Shown here piece by piece: positions 1 to 8,736 of a stretch of DNA of 35,245 nucleotides. Under the pieces are notes generated by a model. It saw only the letters and a list, made by a program, of their open reading frames with translations, searched no databases and had not been told where the DNA came from. The stretch's first letter is position 1, and every line of letters begins with the position of its first letter. Both the position numbers and the translations under genes were made by a program. This DNA comes from Metabacillus indicus LMG 22858 (lineage in GTDB: Bacteria > Bacillota > Bacilli > Bacillales > Bacillaceae), in the NCBI RefSeq assembly GCF_000708755.2, contig NZ_JGVU02000008.1, positions 1-35,245 of the forward strand. The letters are read 5' to 3'.

Positions 1-2
1 TT

Positions 3-77
3 GCGGAAGTAGTTCAGTGGTAGAACACCACCTTGCCAAGGTGGGGGTCGCGGGTTCGAATCCCGTCTTCCGCTCCA
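3..77 (+). tRNA. tRNA-Gly (anticodon GCC)
   Basis: A full cloverleaf is visible. The acceptor arm GCGGAAG pairs with CTTCCGC, followed by discriminator T and an encoded CCA at 75-77. The T-arm carries the GGTTCGAATCC core. The anticodon stem-loop has GCC at 35-37, which reads GGC/GGU glycine codons. It lies 5 bases before a tRNA-Ala, so it is probably the tail of a larger tRNA or rRNA-tRNA cluster that begins outside the window. Confidence 0.97.
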
Positions 78-82
78 TATTC

Positions 83-155
83 GGGGCCTTAGCTCAGCTG
101 GGAGAGCGCCTGCCTTGCACGCAGGAGGTCAGCGGTTCGATCCCGCTAGGCTCCA
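83..155 (+). tRNA. tRNA-Ala (anticodon TGC)
   Basis: The acceptor GGGGCCT pairs with AGGCTCC (one G-U pair), with discriminator A at 155. The anticodon TGC is at 116-118 and the T-arm contains GGTTCGATCC. Unlike the preceding tRNA-Gly, the CCA end is not encoded (TCT follows), so it must be added by CCA nucleotidyltransferase. It is the last gene of the tRNA cluster, since a terminator follows at once. Confidence 0.96.
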
Positions 156-160
156 TCTTT

Positions 161-192
161 AAACCTAAGACTATATGGTCTTAGGTTTTTTT
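161..192 (+). terminator. Rho-independent terminator of the tRNA cluster
   Basis: AAACCTAAGAC and GTCTTAGGTTT form an 11-bp perfect stem with a short loop, followed by a run of T. It lies 5 bases after tRNA-Ala. Confidence 0.9.
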
Positions 193-247
193 GTTTTCCA
201 AAAATGGTTCGGAGGAGTTATTGAGTCATTTATTTAACAGAAAACTC

Positions 248-261
248 TGTATATATATACA
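248..261. promoter_or_regulatory. 14-bp palindrome upstream of the rocF promoter
   Basis: TGTATATATATACA is a perfect palindrome about 14 bp upstream of the candidate -35 of rocF. It could be a regulator site or simply an AT-rich alternating tract. I do not recognise it as a canonical ARG box or RocR site. Confidence 0.25.
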
Positions 262-274
262 TAATTTTGTCGAG

Positions 275-304
275 TTGAGTCATCTCCCTTTTTGAACGTA
301 CAAT
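275..304 (+). promoter_or_regulatory. Candidate sigma-A promoter of rocF
   Basis: TTGAGT (275-280), an 18-base spacer, then TACAAT (299-304), about 35 bases before the arginase start. I saw no -24/-12 sigma-L type element. In B. subtilis rocF belongs to a RocR/SigL-controlled rocDEF operon; here rocF stands alone. Confidence 0.4.
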
Positions 305-339
305 AGAGGCACAGGCTTCTAATAAGGGGGATGATTGAG

Positions 340-1239
340 ATGAAAGAAAGAATATCAATTATTGGAGTACCAATGGATCTTGGACAAATGCGCCGCGGTG
401 TCGATATGGGGCCGAGTGCGATTCGATATGCCGGTGTTGTTGAGAGATTAGAAGGGCTCAGCTATAAGATTGAAGATAAGGGCGATATTGAGATTGGTCG
501 TGCGAACAGAGAAGAAGAAGCAGCCAATAACCTGAGAAATTTGAAAGCGGTGTCAGAGGCCAGTGTGAAGCTTTCAGATCAGGTGGATGAAGCGATCAAA
601 TCGGGTTCTTTTCCACTTGTTTTCGGCGGAGACCACAGCATTGCAATCGGGACGCTTGCAGGGGTGTCAAAGCACTATGAGAATCTCGGAGTCATCTGGT
701 ACGATGCCCATGGCGATTTAAACACTGGAGAAACGTCACCATCAGGCAATATTCATGGTATGCCTCTTGCTGTCAGCATTGGAATCGGTGATGAGGCACT
801 CACGAGAATTGGAGGCTACACACCTAAAGTAAAGCCTGAGAACATTGTGATTATAGGTGCCAGGTCGCTTGATCAGGGTGAGAAAGAGCTGATTAAGGAA
901 AAGGGAATCAAAGTATATACCATGCATGAAATTGACCGCCTTGGTATGACGAAGGTGATGGAGGAAACCATCGAGTATTTGAAGGAACGTACGGATGGAG
1001 TTCATCTATCATTGGATCTTGACGGACTTGACCCTCATGATGCACCTGGTGTCGGAACACCTGTTATTGGCGGCATCAGCTACAGGGAAAGCCATCTTGC
1101 CATGGAAATGCTTGCAGAATCAGAGATTATCACATCAGCAGAGTTTGTTGAAGTAAATCCGATTCTTGATGAAAAAAATAAAACCGCAACAGTTGCTGTT
1201 GCTTTAATGGGCTCTTTATTCGGAGAGAAGCTCAAATAA
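340..1239 (+). CDS. rocF: Arginase
   Basis: This enzyme hydrolyses L-arginine to ornithine and urea in cytoplasmic arginine catabolism. The 299-residue protein has the three di-manganese motifs of the ureohydrolase fold: GGDHS at residues 96-100, DAHGD at 122-126 and SLDLDGLDP at 224-232, and it has the usual arginase length. The start at 340 is preferred over an in-frame ATG at 331, because the Shine-Dalgarno run AAGGGGG (324-330) abuts 331 but sits 9 bases before 340. It is monocistronic, between its own candidate promoter and a strong terminator. The usual roc partners rocD and rocE are absent here, so it may be regulated differently from B. subtilis. I infer arginase rather than agmatinase from overall resemblance to RocF. 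Confidence 0.95.
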   Translation: MKERISIIGVPMDLGQMRRGVDMGPSAIRYAGVVERLEGLSYKIEDKGDIEIGRANREEEAANNLRNLKAVSEASVKLSDQVDEAIKSGSFPLVFGGDHSIAIGTLAGVSKHYENLGVIWYDAHGDLNTGETSPSGNIHGMPLAVSIGIGDEALTRIGGYTPKVKPENIVIIGARSLDQGEKELIKEKGIKVYTMHEIDRLGMTKVMEETIEYLKERTDGVHLSLDLDGLDPHDAPGVGTPVIGGISYRESHLAMEMLAESEIITSAEFVEVNPILDEKNKTATVAVALMGSLFGEKLK

Positions 1240-1250
1240 TAACGGGTACA

Positions 1251-1290
1251 AAAGGCATAGCCGATTGAGGCTATGCCCTTTCCATTTTTA
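1251..1290 (+). terminator. Terminator after rocF
   Basis: The stem GGCATAGCC/GGCTATGCC closes a 6-base loop and is followed by a T-rich tract. It separates rocF from the sigW promoter. Confidence 0.85.
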
Positions 1291-1384
1291 CGGGATTCTT
1301 TTAAGATAGATTTAAGATAAACCTCCTCAAAAGCCATCTACAGGACACCTAAAATTTGTTAAACTATTTTTATGTGAAAAAAAA

Positions 1385-1411
1385 TGAAACCTTTTATTCG
1401 GCTTATACGTA
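1385..1411 (+). promoter_or_regulatory. SigW-type ECF promoter (autoregulatory)
   Basis: TGAAAC (1385-1390) and CGTA (1408-1411) are separated by 17 bases, matching the known sigma-W consensus (TGAAAC, N16-17, CGTA). It lies about 40 bases before the sigW start, as expected for a sigma factor that drives its own operon. Confidence 0.85.
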
Positions 1412-1451
1412 ATAAGGGGAATCCGCGATTTGTGCGGAGGTAAGGGGTATC

Positions 1452-2015
1452 ATGGAGACGATCGTAAAAAACAGAATTAAACAAGTGAAAAAAGGCGACC
1501 AGAATGCATTTGCCGAAATTGTAGATCTGTACAAGGACAAGATTTATCAGCTTTGCTACCGCATGCTTGGGAATTCTCATGAGGCTGAGGATATTGCTCA
1601 GGAAGCGTTTATACGGGCATACGTCAATATTCACAGCTACGATATGGATAAAAAGTTTTCAACATGGCTGTACCGCATAGCAACGAACCTGACAATTGAC
1701 CGGATCAGAAAGAAAAAGCCCGATTACTATCTGGATGCAGAGGTCGCCGGAACAGAGGGGCTCACTATGTATTCCCAGGTTGCAGCGGATGTTGCGCTGC
1801 CTGAGGATCAGGTTGCGACAATGGAACTTCAGCAAATGATTCAGAAAGAAATTTTAAAGCTCCCTGATAAATATCGGTCGGTCATCGTATTAAAGTATAT
1901 AGATGAGCTTTCTTTAATTGAAATCAGTGAAATTCTCAATATGCCGATCGGGACGGTAAAAACAAGAATTCACAGAGGACGGGAAGCTCTCAGAAAGCAA
2001 TTAAGGCATTTATAA
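1452..2015 (+). CDS. sigW: ECF RNA polymerase sigma factor SigW
   Basis: SigW directs RNA polymerase to the envelope-stress and antimicrobial-resistance regulon in Bacillus. The 187-residue protein has sigma region 2 at about residues 10-90 (including RMLGNSHEAEDIAQEAF and TWLYRIATNLTIDR) and region 4 at about 137-184, whose helix-turn-helix includes IEISEILNMPIGTVKTRI. Length and sequence agree closely with B. subtilis SigW. A GGAGG Shine-Dalgarno (1436-1440) precedes the ATG. It is followed after 16 bases by its anti-sigma gene, and the two share a SigW-type promoter, giving a positive feedback loop held off by RsiW. Confidence 0.97.
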   Translation: METIVKNRIKQVKKGDQNAFAEIVDLYKDKIYQLCYRMLGNSHEAEDIAQEAFIRAYVNIHSYDMDKKFSTWLYRIATNLTIDRIRKKKPDYYLDAEVAGTEGLTMYSQVAADVALPEDQVATMELQQMIQKEILKLPDKYRSVIVLKYIDELSLIEISEILNMPIGTVKTRIHRGREALRKQLRHL

Positions 2016-2031
2016 GTAGAGGTGATGTTAA

Positions 2032-2643
2032 GTGAAATGTTCAGAGGAAATGATCGAGCGGATTCATCAGTATCTTGATCATGATATTAAGCAGGCGGAT
2101 GAAAGGATCCTCAGAGAACATCTTCAGTCATGCACTGAATGTGCACAGCACCTGCATGAACTGGAGAAATCCATCGCCCTGGTGCAAAGCACCTCACATA
2201 TTGAAGCTCCGTCTAATTTCACGCAGGCAGTTATGAACAGCCTTCCTGAAGAAAAGAAGCGAGTAGGCGTTGGCAGGTGGCTTAAAGGTCATCCGATGCT
2301 TGCGGCTGCCTCCCTGTTTGTGCTGCTGATGACAGGAAGCCTGTTTTCTTCCTGGTCGGGAGATTCAGACTTCAGTGTATCCAAACAGCCGAATCTGGTT
2401 GTTGAAAATAATACGGTTATCGTTCCTGAAGGCGAAACGGTTCAGGGAGATGTAACAGTCAAGGGCGGTACATTGAAGATCGAGGGAAAAGTAGAGGGAG
2501 ATGTGACTGTCATTAACGGTGAGCGGTATATGGCTTCAGCCGGCCAGGTGACAGGCAAAGTTGAAGAAATTGATGAAGCCTTTGAGTGGATCTGGTTTCA
2601 AATGAAGTCTCTTGCAAAAGAGGTCGTCGATATTTTTCAGTAA
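2032..2643 (+). CDS. rsiW: Anti-sigma-W factor RsiW
   Basis: This single-pass membrane protein sequesters SigW until regulated proteolysis releases it (site-1 protease PrsW, then RasP in B. subtilis). The cytoplasmic N-terminus carries the zinc anti-sigma motif H30-x3-C34-x2-C37. A membrane segment covers about residues 88-104 (MLAAASLFVLLMTGSLF), and an extracytoplasmic domain follows with alternating VEGDVTV-type strands. Total length is 203 residues. The start codon is GTG, supported by AGAGGTGAT at 2018-2026. It is the second gene of the sigW operon. Confidence 0.95.
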   Translation: MKCSEEMIERIHQYLDHDIKQADERILREHLQSCTECAQHLHELEKSIALVQSTSHIEAPSNFTQAVMNSLPEEKKRVGVGRWLKGHPMLAAASLFVLLMTGSLFSSWSGDSDFSVSKQPNLVVENNTVIVPEGETVQGDVTVKGGTLKIEGKVEGDVTVINGERYMASAGQVTGKVEEIDEAFEWIWFQMKSLAKEVVDIFQ

Positions 2644-2644
2644 T

Positions 2645-2666
2645 GGGCCCCGGCGGCCTTTTTTTA
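2645..2666 (+). terminator. Short terminator-like hairpin after rsiW
   Basis: A 4-bp GGCC/GGCC stem with a 5-base loop is followed by seven T. The stem is short but all GC, so it is a plausible weak terminator of the sigW-rsiW transcript. Confidence 0.45.
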
Positions 2667-2756
2667 TTGTCTGAAAGGGGTGCCGTGATATATGGACTCT
2701 GGAGCGCAGGCTGTCCGTCCTTAAATGACTACAATACGGTTTAATTGCAGATTATA

Positions 2757-2765
2757 TGATATAAT
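2757..2765 (+). promoter_or_regulatory. Extended -10 promoter of the cdaA-cdaR-glmM operon
   Basis: TGA directly precedes TATAAT (2760-2765), a perfect extended -10. No good -35 is visible 17 bases upstream, as is common for extended -10 promoters. The cdaA start is about 50 bases downstream. Flanking it, GACTACAATACG (2727-2738) and CGTAGTTATAGTC (2768-2780) form an imperfect inverted repeat. Confidence 0.55.
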
Positions 2766-2816
2766 ATCGTAGTTATAGTCCTGTGCAAATGACTAAAACT
2801 GATGGAGGAAGAGAAT

Positions 2817-3638
2817 ATGGCACTTGAGGATTTTCCATTCTTGCACTACCTCGGCATCGCCGTTGATATTCTCCTGGTTTGGTTCGTTATATATAAGTTG
2901 ATTATGGTGATACGGGGCACGAAGGCCGTTCAGCTTTTAAAAGGCATTATCGTGATTATCCTCGTTCGGACACTCAGCCAGTATTTAGGGCTGCAAACAT
3001 TGCAATGGCTCATGGACCAAGCGTTAACATGGGGTTTTCTTGCGATTATTATTATTTTCCAGCCTGAGCTGCGGAGAGCACTGGAGCAGCTGGGACGGGG
3101 AAAACTTTTCTCAAGAAGCGGGGCCCCAGAGGAGGAAGAACAGCAAAAAATTATTGATGCCATCCTGAAAGCAACGGATTACATGGCAAAACGCCGTATC
3201 GGCGCACTCGTAACAATTGAAAAAGAAACAGGGATGAGCGATTACATAGAAACGGGCATACCGCTTCACTCAGCTTTATCTTCTGAGCTTTTAATCAATA
3301 TTTTTATCCCGAACACTCCGCTTCATGACGGAGCTGTCATTCTTCAGAAAAACCAGATTGCAGCAGCAGCCTGCTACCTGCCTCTTTCTGAAAGTCCGTT
3401 TATTTCAAAAGAGCTTGGAACGAGGCACCGCGCAGCAGTCGGCATCAGTGAAGTAACAGACAGTATTACAATCGTTGTATCGGAGGAAACCGGAAGTATT
3501 TCGGTAACGAGAAACGGCGAGCTTCACAGAAATTTGACGGTTGAAGCTTTGAGTGAGATACTCGTTTCGGAATTTGGAAAACAGGCGAAAGCCGCTTCTT
3601 CAAACCTGTGGCAGTGGAGGGGGAAGAAGAATGGATAA
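2817..3638 (+). CDS. cdaA: Diadenylate cyclase CdaA (c-di-AMP synthase)
   Basis: CdaA condenses two ATP into c-di-AMP, the essential second messenger for potassium, osmotic and cell-wall homeostasis. The 273-residue protein has about three N-terminal membrane helices (residues 10-32, 40-58, 70-82) and then a DisA_N cyclase domain with the catalytic DGA at 171-173 and RHR at 203-205. The start at 2817 is chosen over the in-frame ATG at 2802 because GGAGGAAG (2804-2811) can serve as Shine-Dalgarno only for the later codon. That choice also gives the length I remember for B. subtilis CdaA. Its 3' end overlaps cdaR by 8 bases, so the two are translationally linked. CdaR and GlmM, encoded next, are known to bind and modulate CdaA. 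Confidence 0.96.
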   Translation: MALEDFPFLHYLGIAVDILLVWFVIYKLIMVIRGTKAVQLLKGIIVIILVRTLSQYLGLQTLQWLMDQALTWGFLAIIIIFQPELRRALEQLGRGKLFSRSGAPEEEEQQKIIDAILKATDYMAKRRIGALVTIEKETGMSDYIETGIPLHSALSSELLINIFIPNTPLHDGAVILQKNQIAAAACYLPLSESPFISKELGTRHRAAVGISEVTDSITIVVSEETGSISVTRNGELHRNLTVEALSEILVSEFGKQAKAASSNLWQWRGKKNG

Positions 3639-4899
3639 GATGATAAACAATCATTGGGTCATGAGAATCATCGCGCTGCTTATGGCGCTTATGCTCTATA
3701 TATCTGTCAACATCGAATCTCCTGCACCAAAGAAGCAGACGACAGGACCTGTTACATCTGTCTTCCCTTCTGCACCTTCTCAATCATCTAAAGGGACAGA
3801 GACCATTCAGGATGTAGAAGTAAAGACGTATCAGGACCAGGACAATGTGGTGATAACAGGTGTTCCGGAGACCGTCGATGTCACATTAAGCGGGCCGACC
3901 AACTCCCTTTTGAAAGCAAAGCAGCTGAAGGACTTTGAAATTTATGCCGAGCTGTCTGACCTTTCAATCGGCTCACACAGAATTGAACTGAAGCATAAAA
4001 ATATAGCGGATAACCTGGAAGTGAATTTAAATCCTTCGGTCATTACGGTGAATGTAGAAGAAAAAGTAACACGTGATTTCCCGGTTGAAGTGGATTTTAT
4101 TAATAAAAACCAGATAGTAGCCGGATATACGGCACAGGATCCGATTGTAAAGCCAAGTGTTGTCAGGGTAACAGGATCCAAAACCCTTATTGACAGCATT
4201 GCGCTGATCAAAACAAGAGTGAACCTGCAAAATGCGAATGAAACATTGGAGCAGGAATCAAAGGTGACGGTGTACGACGAAGACGGCAATATCCTTCCTG
4301 TTGAAGCCTATCCGTCCGTTGTAGACGTGACGGTGCCGATTACAAGCCCGAGCAAAAAGCTGCCTTTAAACATTAAAAATGAGGGCGAGCTTGGTGAAGG
4401 AATCAGCATAGCGAGCATTGAGGCTGTGCCGAATGAAGTGACCGTCTATGGTCCGCAGGATGTTCTGAATCCTCTTGAATTTATTGACGGGGTGACAGTG
4501 GACCTGAGCAAGATCAAAGATGACACCGTACTGGATGTTGATATCCCCGTTCCTGACGGTGCGACTAAAGTAAGCCCGGAAAAAATACAAATTAAAGTTG
4601 ACGTTGATAAGGAAGAAGAGCGCGTATTTGAGAATCTGCCTGTCCGGATCAGAGGACTTGGTGAAGGGAAAATCCTTCAGTTTACAGATCCTGAATCAAG
4701 GGAGCTTGATCTGAGTGTAACAGCAGCGCCGAACGTCCTTGAGAAGATGAAGGCTTCCGACCTCGAGCTTTTCATCAATGTGAATGACCTGTCGGACGGT
4801 GAACACGACGTGAAAGTTGAAGTGAACGGACCTCAGGACATTAAGTGGAGCCTGCCGCAAGAGCAAGTGAACGTAAAGATTTCTTCTAAGCAATCATGA
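3631..4899 (+). CDS. cdaR: CdaA regulatory protein CdaR (YbbR-domain protein)
   Basis: CdaR is a membrane-anchored extracytoplasmic protein that tunes the cyclase CdaA. One N-terminal membrane helix covers residues 10-26 ([17 protein letters not shown]). A short linker follows, then four YbbR-type beta repeats, visible as recurring patterns such as [17 protein letters not shown] and [16 protein letters not shown]. Length is 422 residues. An ATG further upstream is unlikely, because the start at 3631 has a GGAGGGGG Shine-Dalgarno (3616-3623) and leads straight into the helix. The ORF overlaps the end of cdaA by 8 bases and is followed after 32 bases by glmM. Confidence 0.94.
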   Translation: MDKMINNHWVMRIIALLMALMLYISVNIESPAPKKQTTGPVTSVFPSAPSQSSKGTETIQDVEVKTYQDQDNVVITGVPETVDVTLSGPTNSLLKAKQLKDFEIYAELSDLSIGSHRIELKHKNIADNLEVNLNPSVITVNVEEKVTRDFPVEVDFINKNQIVAGYTAQDPIVKPSVVRVTGSKTLIDSIALIKTRVNLQNANETLEQESKVTVYDEDGNILPVEAYPSVVDVTVPITSPSKKLPLNIKNEGELGEGISIASIEAVPNEVTVYGPQDVLNPLEFIDGVTVDLSKIKDDTVLDVDIPVPDGATKVSPEKIQIKVDVDKEEERVFENLPVRIRGLGEGKILQFTDPESRELDLSVTAAPNVLEKMKASDLELFINVNDLSDGEHDVKVEVNGPQDIKWSLPQEQVNVKISSKQS

Positions 4900-4931
4900 T
4901 GATTGAAACAGTCAAAAGGAGCGATACTAGA

Positions 4932-6278
4932 ATGGGAAAGTATTTTGGAACTGATGGTGTAAGAGGCGTTGCAAACAGTGAGCTGACACCTGAACTGGCA
5001 TTTAAAATCGGACGCTTTGGAGGATATGTTCTGACAAAGGATTCAACACGTCCAAAAGTGCTGATTGGAAGAGATACACGCATTTCGGGACACATGCTTG
5101 AAGGTGCCCTTGTAGCGGGACTTCTTTCAATCGGAGCAGAAGTTATGCGTTTGGGAGTCATTTCAACTCCAGGCGTTTCATATTTGACAAAAGCACTTGG
5201 AGCCCAGGCTGGCGTGATGATTTCAGCATCCCACAATCCTGTTCAGGATAACGGCATTAAATTCTTTGGCCCGGACGGATTTAAATTGTCAGATGACCAG
5301 GAGTTTGAAATCGAAGGACTGATGGATCAGGCAGAAGATACACTTCCAAGACCTGTAGGATCAGATTTGGGACAGGTAAACGACTATTTTGAAGGCGGCC
5401 AAAAATATCTGCAGTTCCTGAAGCAGACAGTTGATGAGGACTTTACAGGTCTTCACGTTGCGCTTGACTGTGCACACGGAGCGACTTCATCCCTTGCAAC
5501 GCACCTTTTTGCAGACCTTGATGCAGATGTTTCCACAATGGGAACAACGCCGAACGGCCTGAATATCAATGACGGTGTAGGATCTACTCACCCTGAAGCA
5601 CTTGCTGCCTTCCTGAAAGAAAAAGGAGCGGATGTTGGACTTGCATTCGACGGCGACGGCGACCGCCTTATCGCTGTTGATGAAAAAGGCGATATCGTCG
5701 ATGGCGATCAAATCATGTTCATCTGTGCAAAATTCCTTAACGAACATGGCAGATTGAAAAAAGAAACGGTTGTATCAACGATTATGAGTAACCTTGGTTT
5801 CTACAAAGCAGTTGAGGCGAACAACATGAAGAGCGCTCAAACAGCTGTTGGTGACCGCTACGTTGTAGAAGAAATGAAAAAAGGCGATTATAACCTGGGC
5901 GGAGAGCAGTCAGGGCATATCATTTTCCTTGACCATAATACAACCGGCGACGGCCTTCTTACAGCAATCCAGCTTGTAAATATCATGAAAGTAACCGGAA
6001 AATCTCTATCTGAGCTGGCTTCAGAAATGGCGAAATTCCCGCAGCTTCTGATTAATGTGAAAGTGACAGATAAGCATGCAGTTACAGACAACATGAAAGT
6101 AAAACAGGTCATTGCTGAAGTGGAACAGGAAATGAACGGAGACGGCCGCATCCTGGTGCGTCCTTCCGGTACAGAGCCACTGGTCCGCGTGATGGCTGAA
6201 GCTCCGACTGCAGAGCTTTGCGAGCAATATGTGTCACGCATCGTGGCTGTAGTAAAAGCTGAAATGGGAACAGAATAA
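4932..6278 (+). CDS. glmM: Phosphoglucosamine mutase GlmM
   Basis: GlmM interconverts glucosamine-6-phosphate and glucosamine-1-phosphate on the route to UDP-GlcNAc for peptidoglycan. The 448-residue protein has the phosphoserine loop SASHNP with Ser100, the Mg-binding DGDGDR at 240-245, and a C-terminal RPSGTEP phosphate-binding loop. The start MGKYFGTDG at 4932 fits the family N-terminus and has AAAAGGAG (4914-4921) upstream; the in-frame ATG at 4896 overlaps cdaR and lacks that support. The motif I remember as DCANGA reads DCAHGA here (residues 179-184), a minor change. In B. subtilis GlmM binds and inhibits CdaA, which fits its place in this operon. Confidence 0.97.
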   Translation: MGKYFGTDGVRGVANSELTPELAFKIGRFGGYVLTKDSTRPKVLIGRDTRISGHMLEGALVAGLLSIGAEVMRLGVISTPGVSYLTKALGAQAGVMISASHNPVQDNGIKFFGPDGFKLSDDQEFEIEGLMDQAEDTLPRPVGSDLGQVNDYFEGGQKYLQFLKQTVDEDFTGLHVALDCAHGATSSLATHLFADLDADVSTMGTTPNGLNINDGVGSTHPEALAAFLKEKGADVGLAFDGDGDRLIAVDEKGDIVDGDQIMFICAKFLNEHGRLKKETVVSTIMSNLGFYKAVEANNMKSAQTAVGDRYVVEEMKKGDYNLGGEQSGHIIFLDHNTTGDGLLTAIQLVNIMKVTGKSLSELASEMAKFPQLLINVKVTDKHAVTDNMKVKQVIAEVEQEMNGDGRILVRPSGTEPLVRVMAEAPTAELCEQYVSRIVAVVKAEMGTE

Positions 6279-6290
6279 GCACGTAAATGG

Positions 6291-6322
6291 AAAAGACCTG
6301 CCGGCACTGGCAGGTCTTTTTT
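6291..6322 (+). terminator. Terminator of the cdaA-cdaR-glmM operon
   Basis: A 12-bp perfect stem, AAAAGACCTGCC/GGCAGGTCTTTT, with a 6-base loop and a trailing T run lies 12 bases after the glmM stop. Confidence 0.93.
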
Positions 6323-6493
6323 AACTAAAATTCACAGACATAATCGATACATTTGCTGCCCCATACTAAATATACCTCATTGTCTCCTCCCGACAGGTTT
6401 GAAAAACCGGATGAACAGGGTATGAAAGCGGGGGAACAATCTTTTTCATAATTCATATACTAAAGGGTGCATCTTTCTGAATCACAAAACGAA

Positions 6494-6522
6494 TTGACGA
6501 TTTGATTGTCGTATAGTAAGAT
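6494..6522 (+). promoter_or_regulatory. Candidate sigma-A promoter of glmS
   Basis: TTGACG (6494-6499), a 17-base spacer, then TAAGAT (6517-6522), about 60 bases upstream of the ribozyme cleavage site. In the 170 bases between the glmM terminator and this promoter I see no other feature. Confidence 0.5.
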
Positions 6523-6571
6523 TACTTTTGTGTTTTGATTTTAGACAGAGAAAGGAGCATAGTTAGTACGT

Positions 6572-6736
6572 TTTACGAAAAGCGCCTGAACTAAGCAGAT
6601 CGAAAAAAGCTTAGTTGACGAGGATGGAGGATTATCGAAAGTTCGGCGGATGCCTCCCGGTTGACGATTACAGCCGCAAGCTCTCTCCTGAAAACAAAGA
6701 GGCAACTTTTTGCACAAAGGGAAGAACGTAATCACC
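6572..6736 (+). ncRNA. glmS ribozyme-riboswitch
   Basis: This is the self-cleaving RNA activated by glucosamine-6-phosphate, which destabilises glmS mRNA when amino sugar is plentiful. The conserved core can be read directly: AAGCGCC with cleavage expected between A6581 and G6582, then GTTGACGAGGA, TTATCGA, TTCGGCGGATGCCTCCCGG, a CAGCCGCAAG segment, and the distal GAACGTAATCACC. The arrangement matches the ribozyme in front of B. subtilis glmS, and the glmS coding region follows. Confidence 0.96.
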
Positions 6737-6757
6737 TAAAAATATAGACATGTGTGA

Positions 6758-6797
6758 GGGGACAGATTAACAGGTCCCCGAGACTTGGCCTGTCCCC
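6758..6797 (+). promoter_or_regulatory. Alternative hairpins between glmS ribozyme and start codon
   Basis: GGGGAC (6758-6763) can pair with GTCCCC (6774-6779), or, as GGGGACAG, with CTGTCCCC (6790-6797). The two pairings exclude each other and neither has a T tract. They lie just upstream of the GGGAGG Shine-Dalgarno (6806-6811) of glmS, so they may affect translation or RNA decay. They may instead be a small dispersed repeat. Confidence 0.45.
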
Positions 6798-6821
6798 CGC
6801 CTAATGGGAGGATACTTTAGT

Positions 6822-8624
6822 ATGTGCGGAATCGTTGGATATATAGGACAAAAGGATACAAAGGAAATTTTGCTTCGCGGTCTTGAAAAGCTTGAGTACC
6901 GCGGTTATGATTCAGCTGGTATTGCTGTAATAAATGAAGACGGAGTTCATGTGTTTAAAGAAAAAGGCCGCATCGCCATTCTTCGCGAAGAAGTAGATGC
7001 GAATGTTCTTTCTACAGCTGGAATCGGTCACACCCGCTGGGCGACTCATGGCGCCCCTAGCAAACGCAACTCACATCCCCATCAAAGTGCTTCAAGCCGT
7101 TTTACGCTTGTTCACAATGGTGTCATTGAAAACTATTCAAGCCTTAAACGTGAATACCTTCAGGACGTAGCTCTTGCAAGTGACACAGACACAGAAGTTG
7201 TGGTACAGGTTATTGAGAAGTTTGTAAACCAGGGTGCAGATGTTGAAGAAGCGTTCAGCAAAACACTGTCGATCTTAAAAGGCTCTTACGCCATTGCCCT
7301 TTTAGATGAGCAAAATCCGGAAACAATCTTTGTTGCAAAAAACAAAAGCCCGCTTCTAGTCGGTCTTGGTGACGGCTTCAATGTTGTTGCATCAGATGCA
7401 ATGGCTATGCTGCAGGTTACAGACCAATTTGTAGAGCTAATGGATAAAGAAATCGTCCTTGTAAAACGCGAAGCTGTTACGATTAAGACCCTTCAGGGTG
7501 AAGTTATTGAGCGTGCTCCATATACAGCTGAGCTTGACGCAAGCGATATCGAAAAAGGAACATACCCTCACTACATGCTTAAAGAAATCGATGAGCAGCC
7601 GCTTGTTATGCGGAAGATCATTCAAAAATATCAGGACGACCAAGGCAAGCTGTCGATGGACCCGGCTATTGTCGATGCAGTGAATGCTGCTGACCGCCTT
7701 TACATCGTGGCGTGCGGAACAAGCTATCATGCCGGACTTGTCGGTAAACAGTTCATTGAAAAATGGGCAAAGAAACCTGTTGAGGTTCATGTTGCGAGTG
7801 AATTCTCTTACAACATGCCGATTCTTTCTGAAAAGCCGCTGTTTATCTTTATTTCACAAAGCGGTGAAACAGCAGACAGCCGTGCTGTACTTGTTCAAAT
7901 TAAAGAGCTTGGCTACCAGGCACTAACGATCACTAACGTACCTGGTTCTACGCTTTCACGTGAAGCAAACCACACGCTTTTGCTTCATGCAGGACCTGAA
8001 ATTGCCGTTGCTTCTACAAAAGCATATACTGCGCAATTAGGCGTACTTGCGATCCTTGCAGCAGTTACAGCTGAAGCAAGAGGCATTGACCTAAGCTTTG
8101 ATATCGTAAAAGAAATGGGTATTGTCGCAAACGCAATGGAAGTCCTTTGCGATCAAAAAGAAGAAATGGAATACATTGCACGCGAATACCTTTCTACAAC
8201 ACGCAACTGCTTCTTCATCGGCCGTTCAGTCGACTACTATGTAGGACTTGAAGGCGCCCTGAAGCTGAAAGAAATCTCCTACATTCAGGCAGAAGGTTTT
8301 GCCGGAGGAGAGCTTAAGCACGGAACGATCGCACTAATTGAAAACGGCACGCCGGTTATCGCGCTTGCAACACAGGAGCATGTTAACCTAAGCATCCGCG
8401 GAAACGTGAAAGAAGTAGCAGCACGCGGAGCCAACCCATGCATTATCGCCCTTAAAGGCTTAGAAGAAGAAGACGACCGTTTCGTTCTTCCTGCTGTACA
8501 CGAAGAACTGACGCCGCTTGCTTCTGTCATTCCGCTGCAATTGATCTCTTACTACGCAGCTCTTCACAGAGGTTGTGACGTGGATAAACCGCGTAACCTT
8601 GCTAAGAGTGTGACGGTTGAGTAA
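6822..8624 (+). CDS. glmS: Glutamine--fructose-6-phosphate aminotransferase (isomerizing) GlmS
   Basis: GlmS makes glucosamine-6-phosphate from fructose-6-phosphate and glutamine, the first committed step of amino-sugar synthesis. The 600-residue protein starts MCGIVGYIG, so Cys2 becomes the N-terminal nucleophile of the class-II glutamine amidotransferase domain once Met is removed. HTRWATHG and NGVIENY are also seen in that domain. Two SIS sugar-isomerase domains follow ([20 protein letters not shown]; the C-terminal KSVTVE). The start at 6822 is fixed by the required Met-Cys and by GGGAGG 10 bases upstream; an in-frame ATG at 6804 would bury the catalytic Cys. It is controlled by the upstream ribozyme and ends in its own terminator. 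Confidence 0.98.
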   Translation: MCGIVGYIGQKDTKEILLRGLEKLEYRGYDSAGIAVINEDGVHVFKEKGRIAILREEVDANVLSTAGIGHTRWATHGAPSKRNSHPHQSASSRFTLVHNGVIENYSSLKREYLQDVALASDTDTEVVVQVIEKFVNQGADVEEAFSKTLSILKGSYAIALLDEQNPETIFVAKNKSPLLVGLGDGFNVVASDAMAMLQVTDQFVELMDKEIVLVKREAVTIKTLQGEVIERAPYTAELDASDIEKGTYPHYMLKEIDEQPLVMRKIIQKYQDDQGKLSMDPAIVDAVNAADRLYIVACGTSYHAGLVGKQFIEKWAKKPVEVHVASEFSYNMPILSEKPLFIFISQSGETADSRAVLVQIKELGYQALTITNVPGSTLSREANHTLLLHAGPEIAVASTKAYTAQLGVLAILAAVTAEARGIDLSFDIVKEMGIVANAMEVLCDQKEEMEYIAREYLSTTRNCFFIGRSVDYYVGLEGALKLKEISYIQAEGFAGGELKHGTIALIENGTPVIALATQEHVNLSIRGNVKEVAARGANPCIIALKGLEEEDDRFVLPAVHEELTPLASVIPLQLISYYAALHRGCDVDKPRNLAKSVTVE

Positions 8625-8644
8625 ATCATACAGATAAATAAATG

Positions 8645-8682
8645 AAAACGGAGAAGGTCATTAAGACCTTCTCCGTTTTTTG
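8645..8682 (+). terminator. Terminator of glmS
   Basis: A 15-bp perfect stem, AAAACGGAGAAGGTC/GACCTTCTCCGTTTT, with a 5-base loop and trailing T run. Confidence 0.95.
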
Positions 8683-8736
8683 TTTAGTGGAACTTCTGTC
8701 ACCTATTTTCGTCTAACTGAGTAAGGGGGAGTTGGT

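Noticed and set aside
6541-6735. 64-codon minus-strand ORF opposite the glmS ribozyme
   Set aside because: It coincides with the conserved ribozyme and has no ribosome site.
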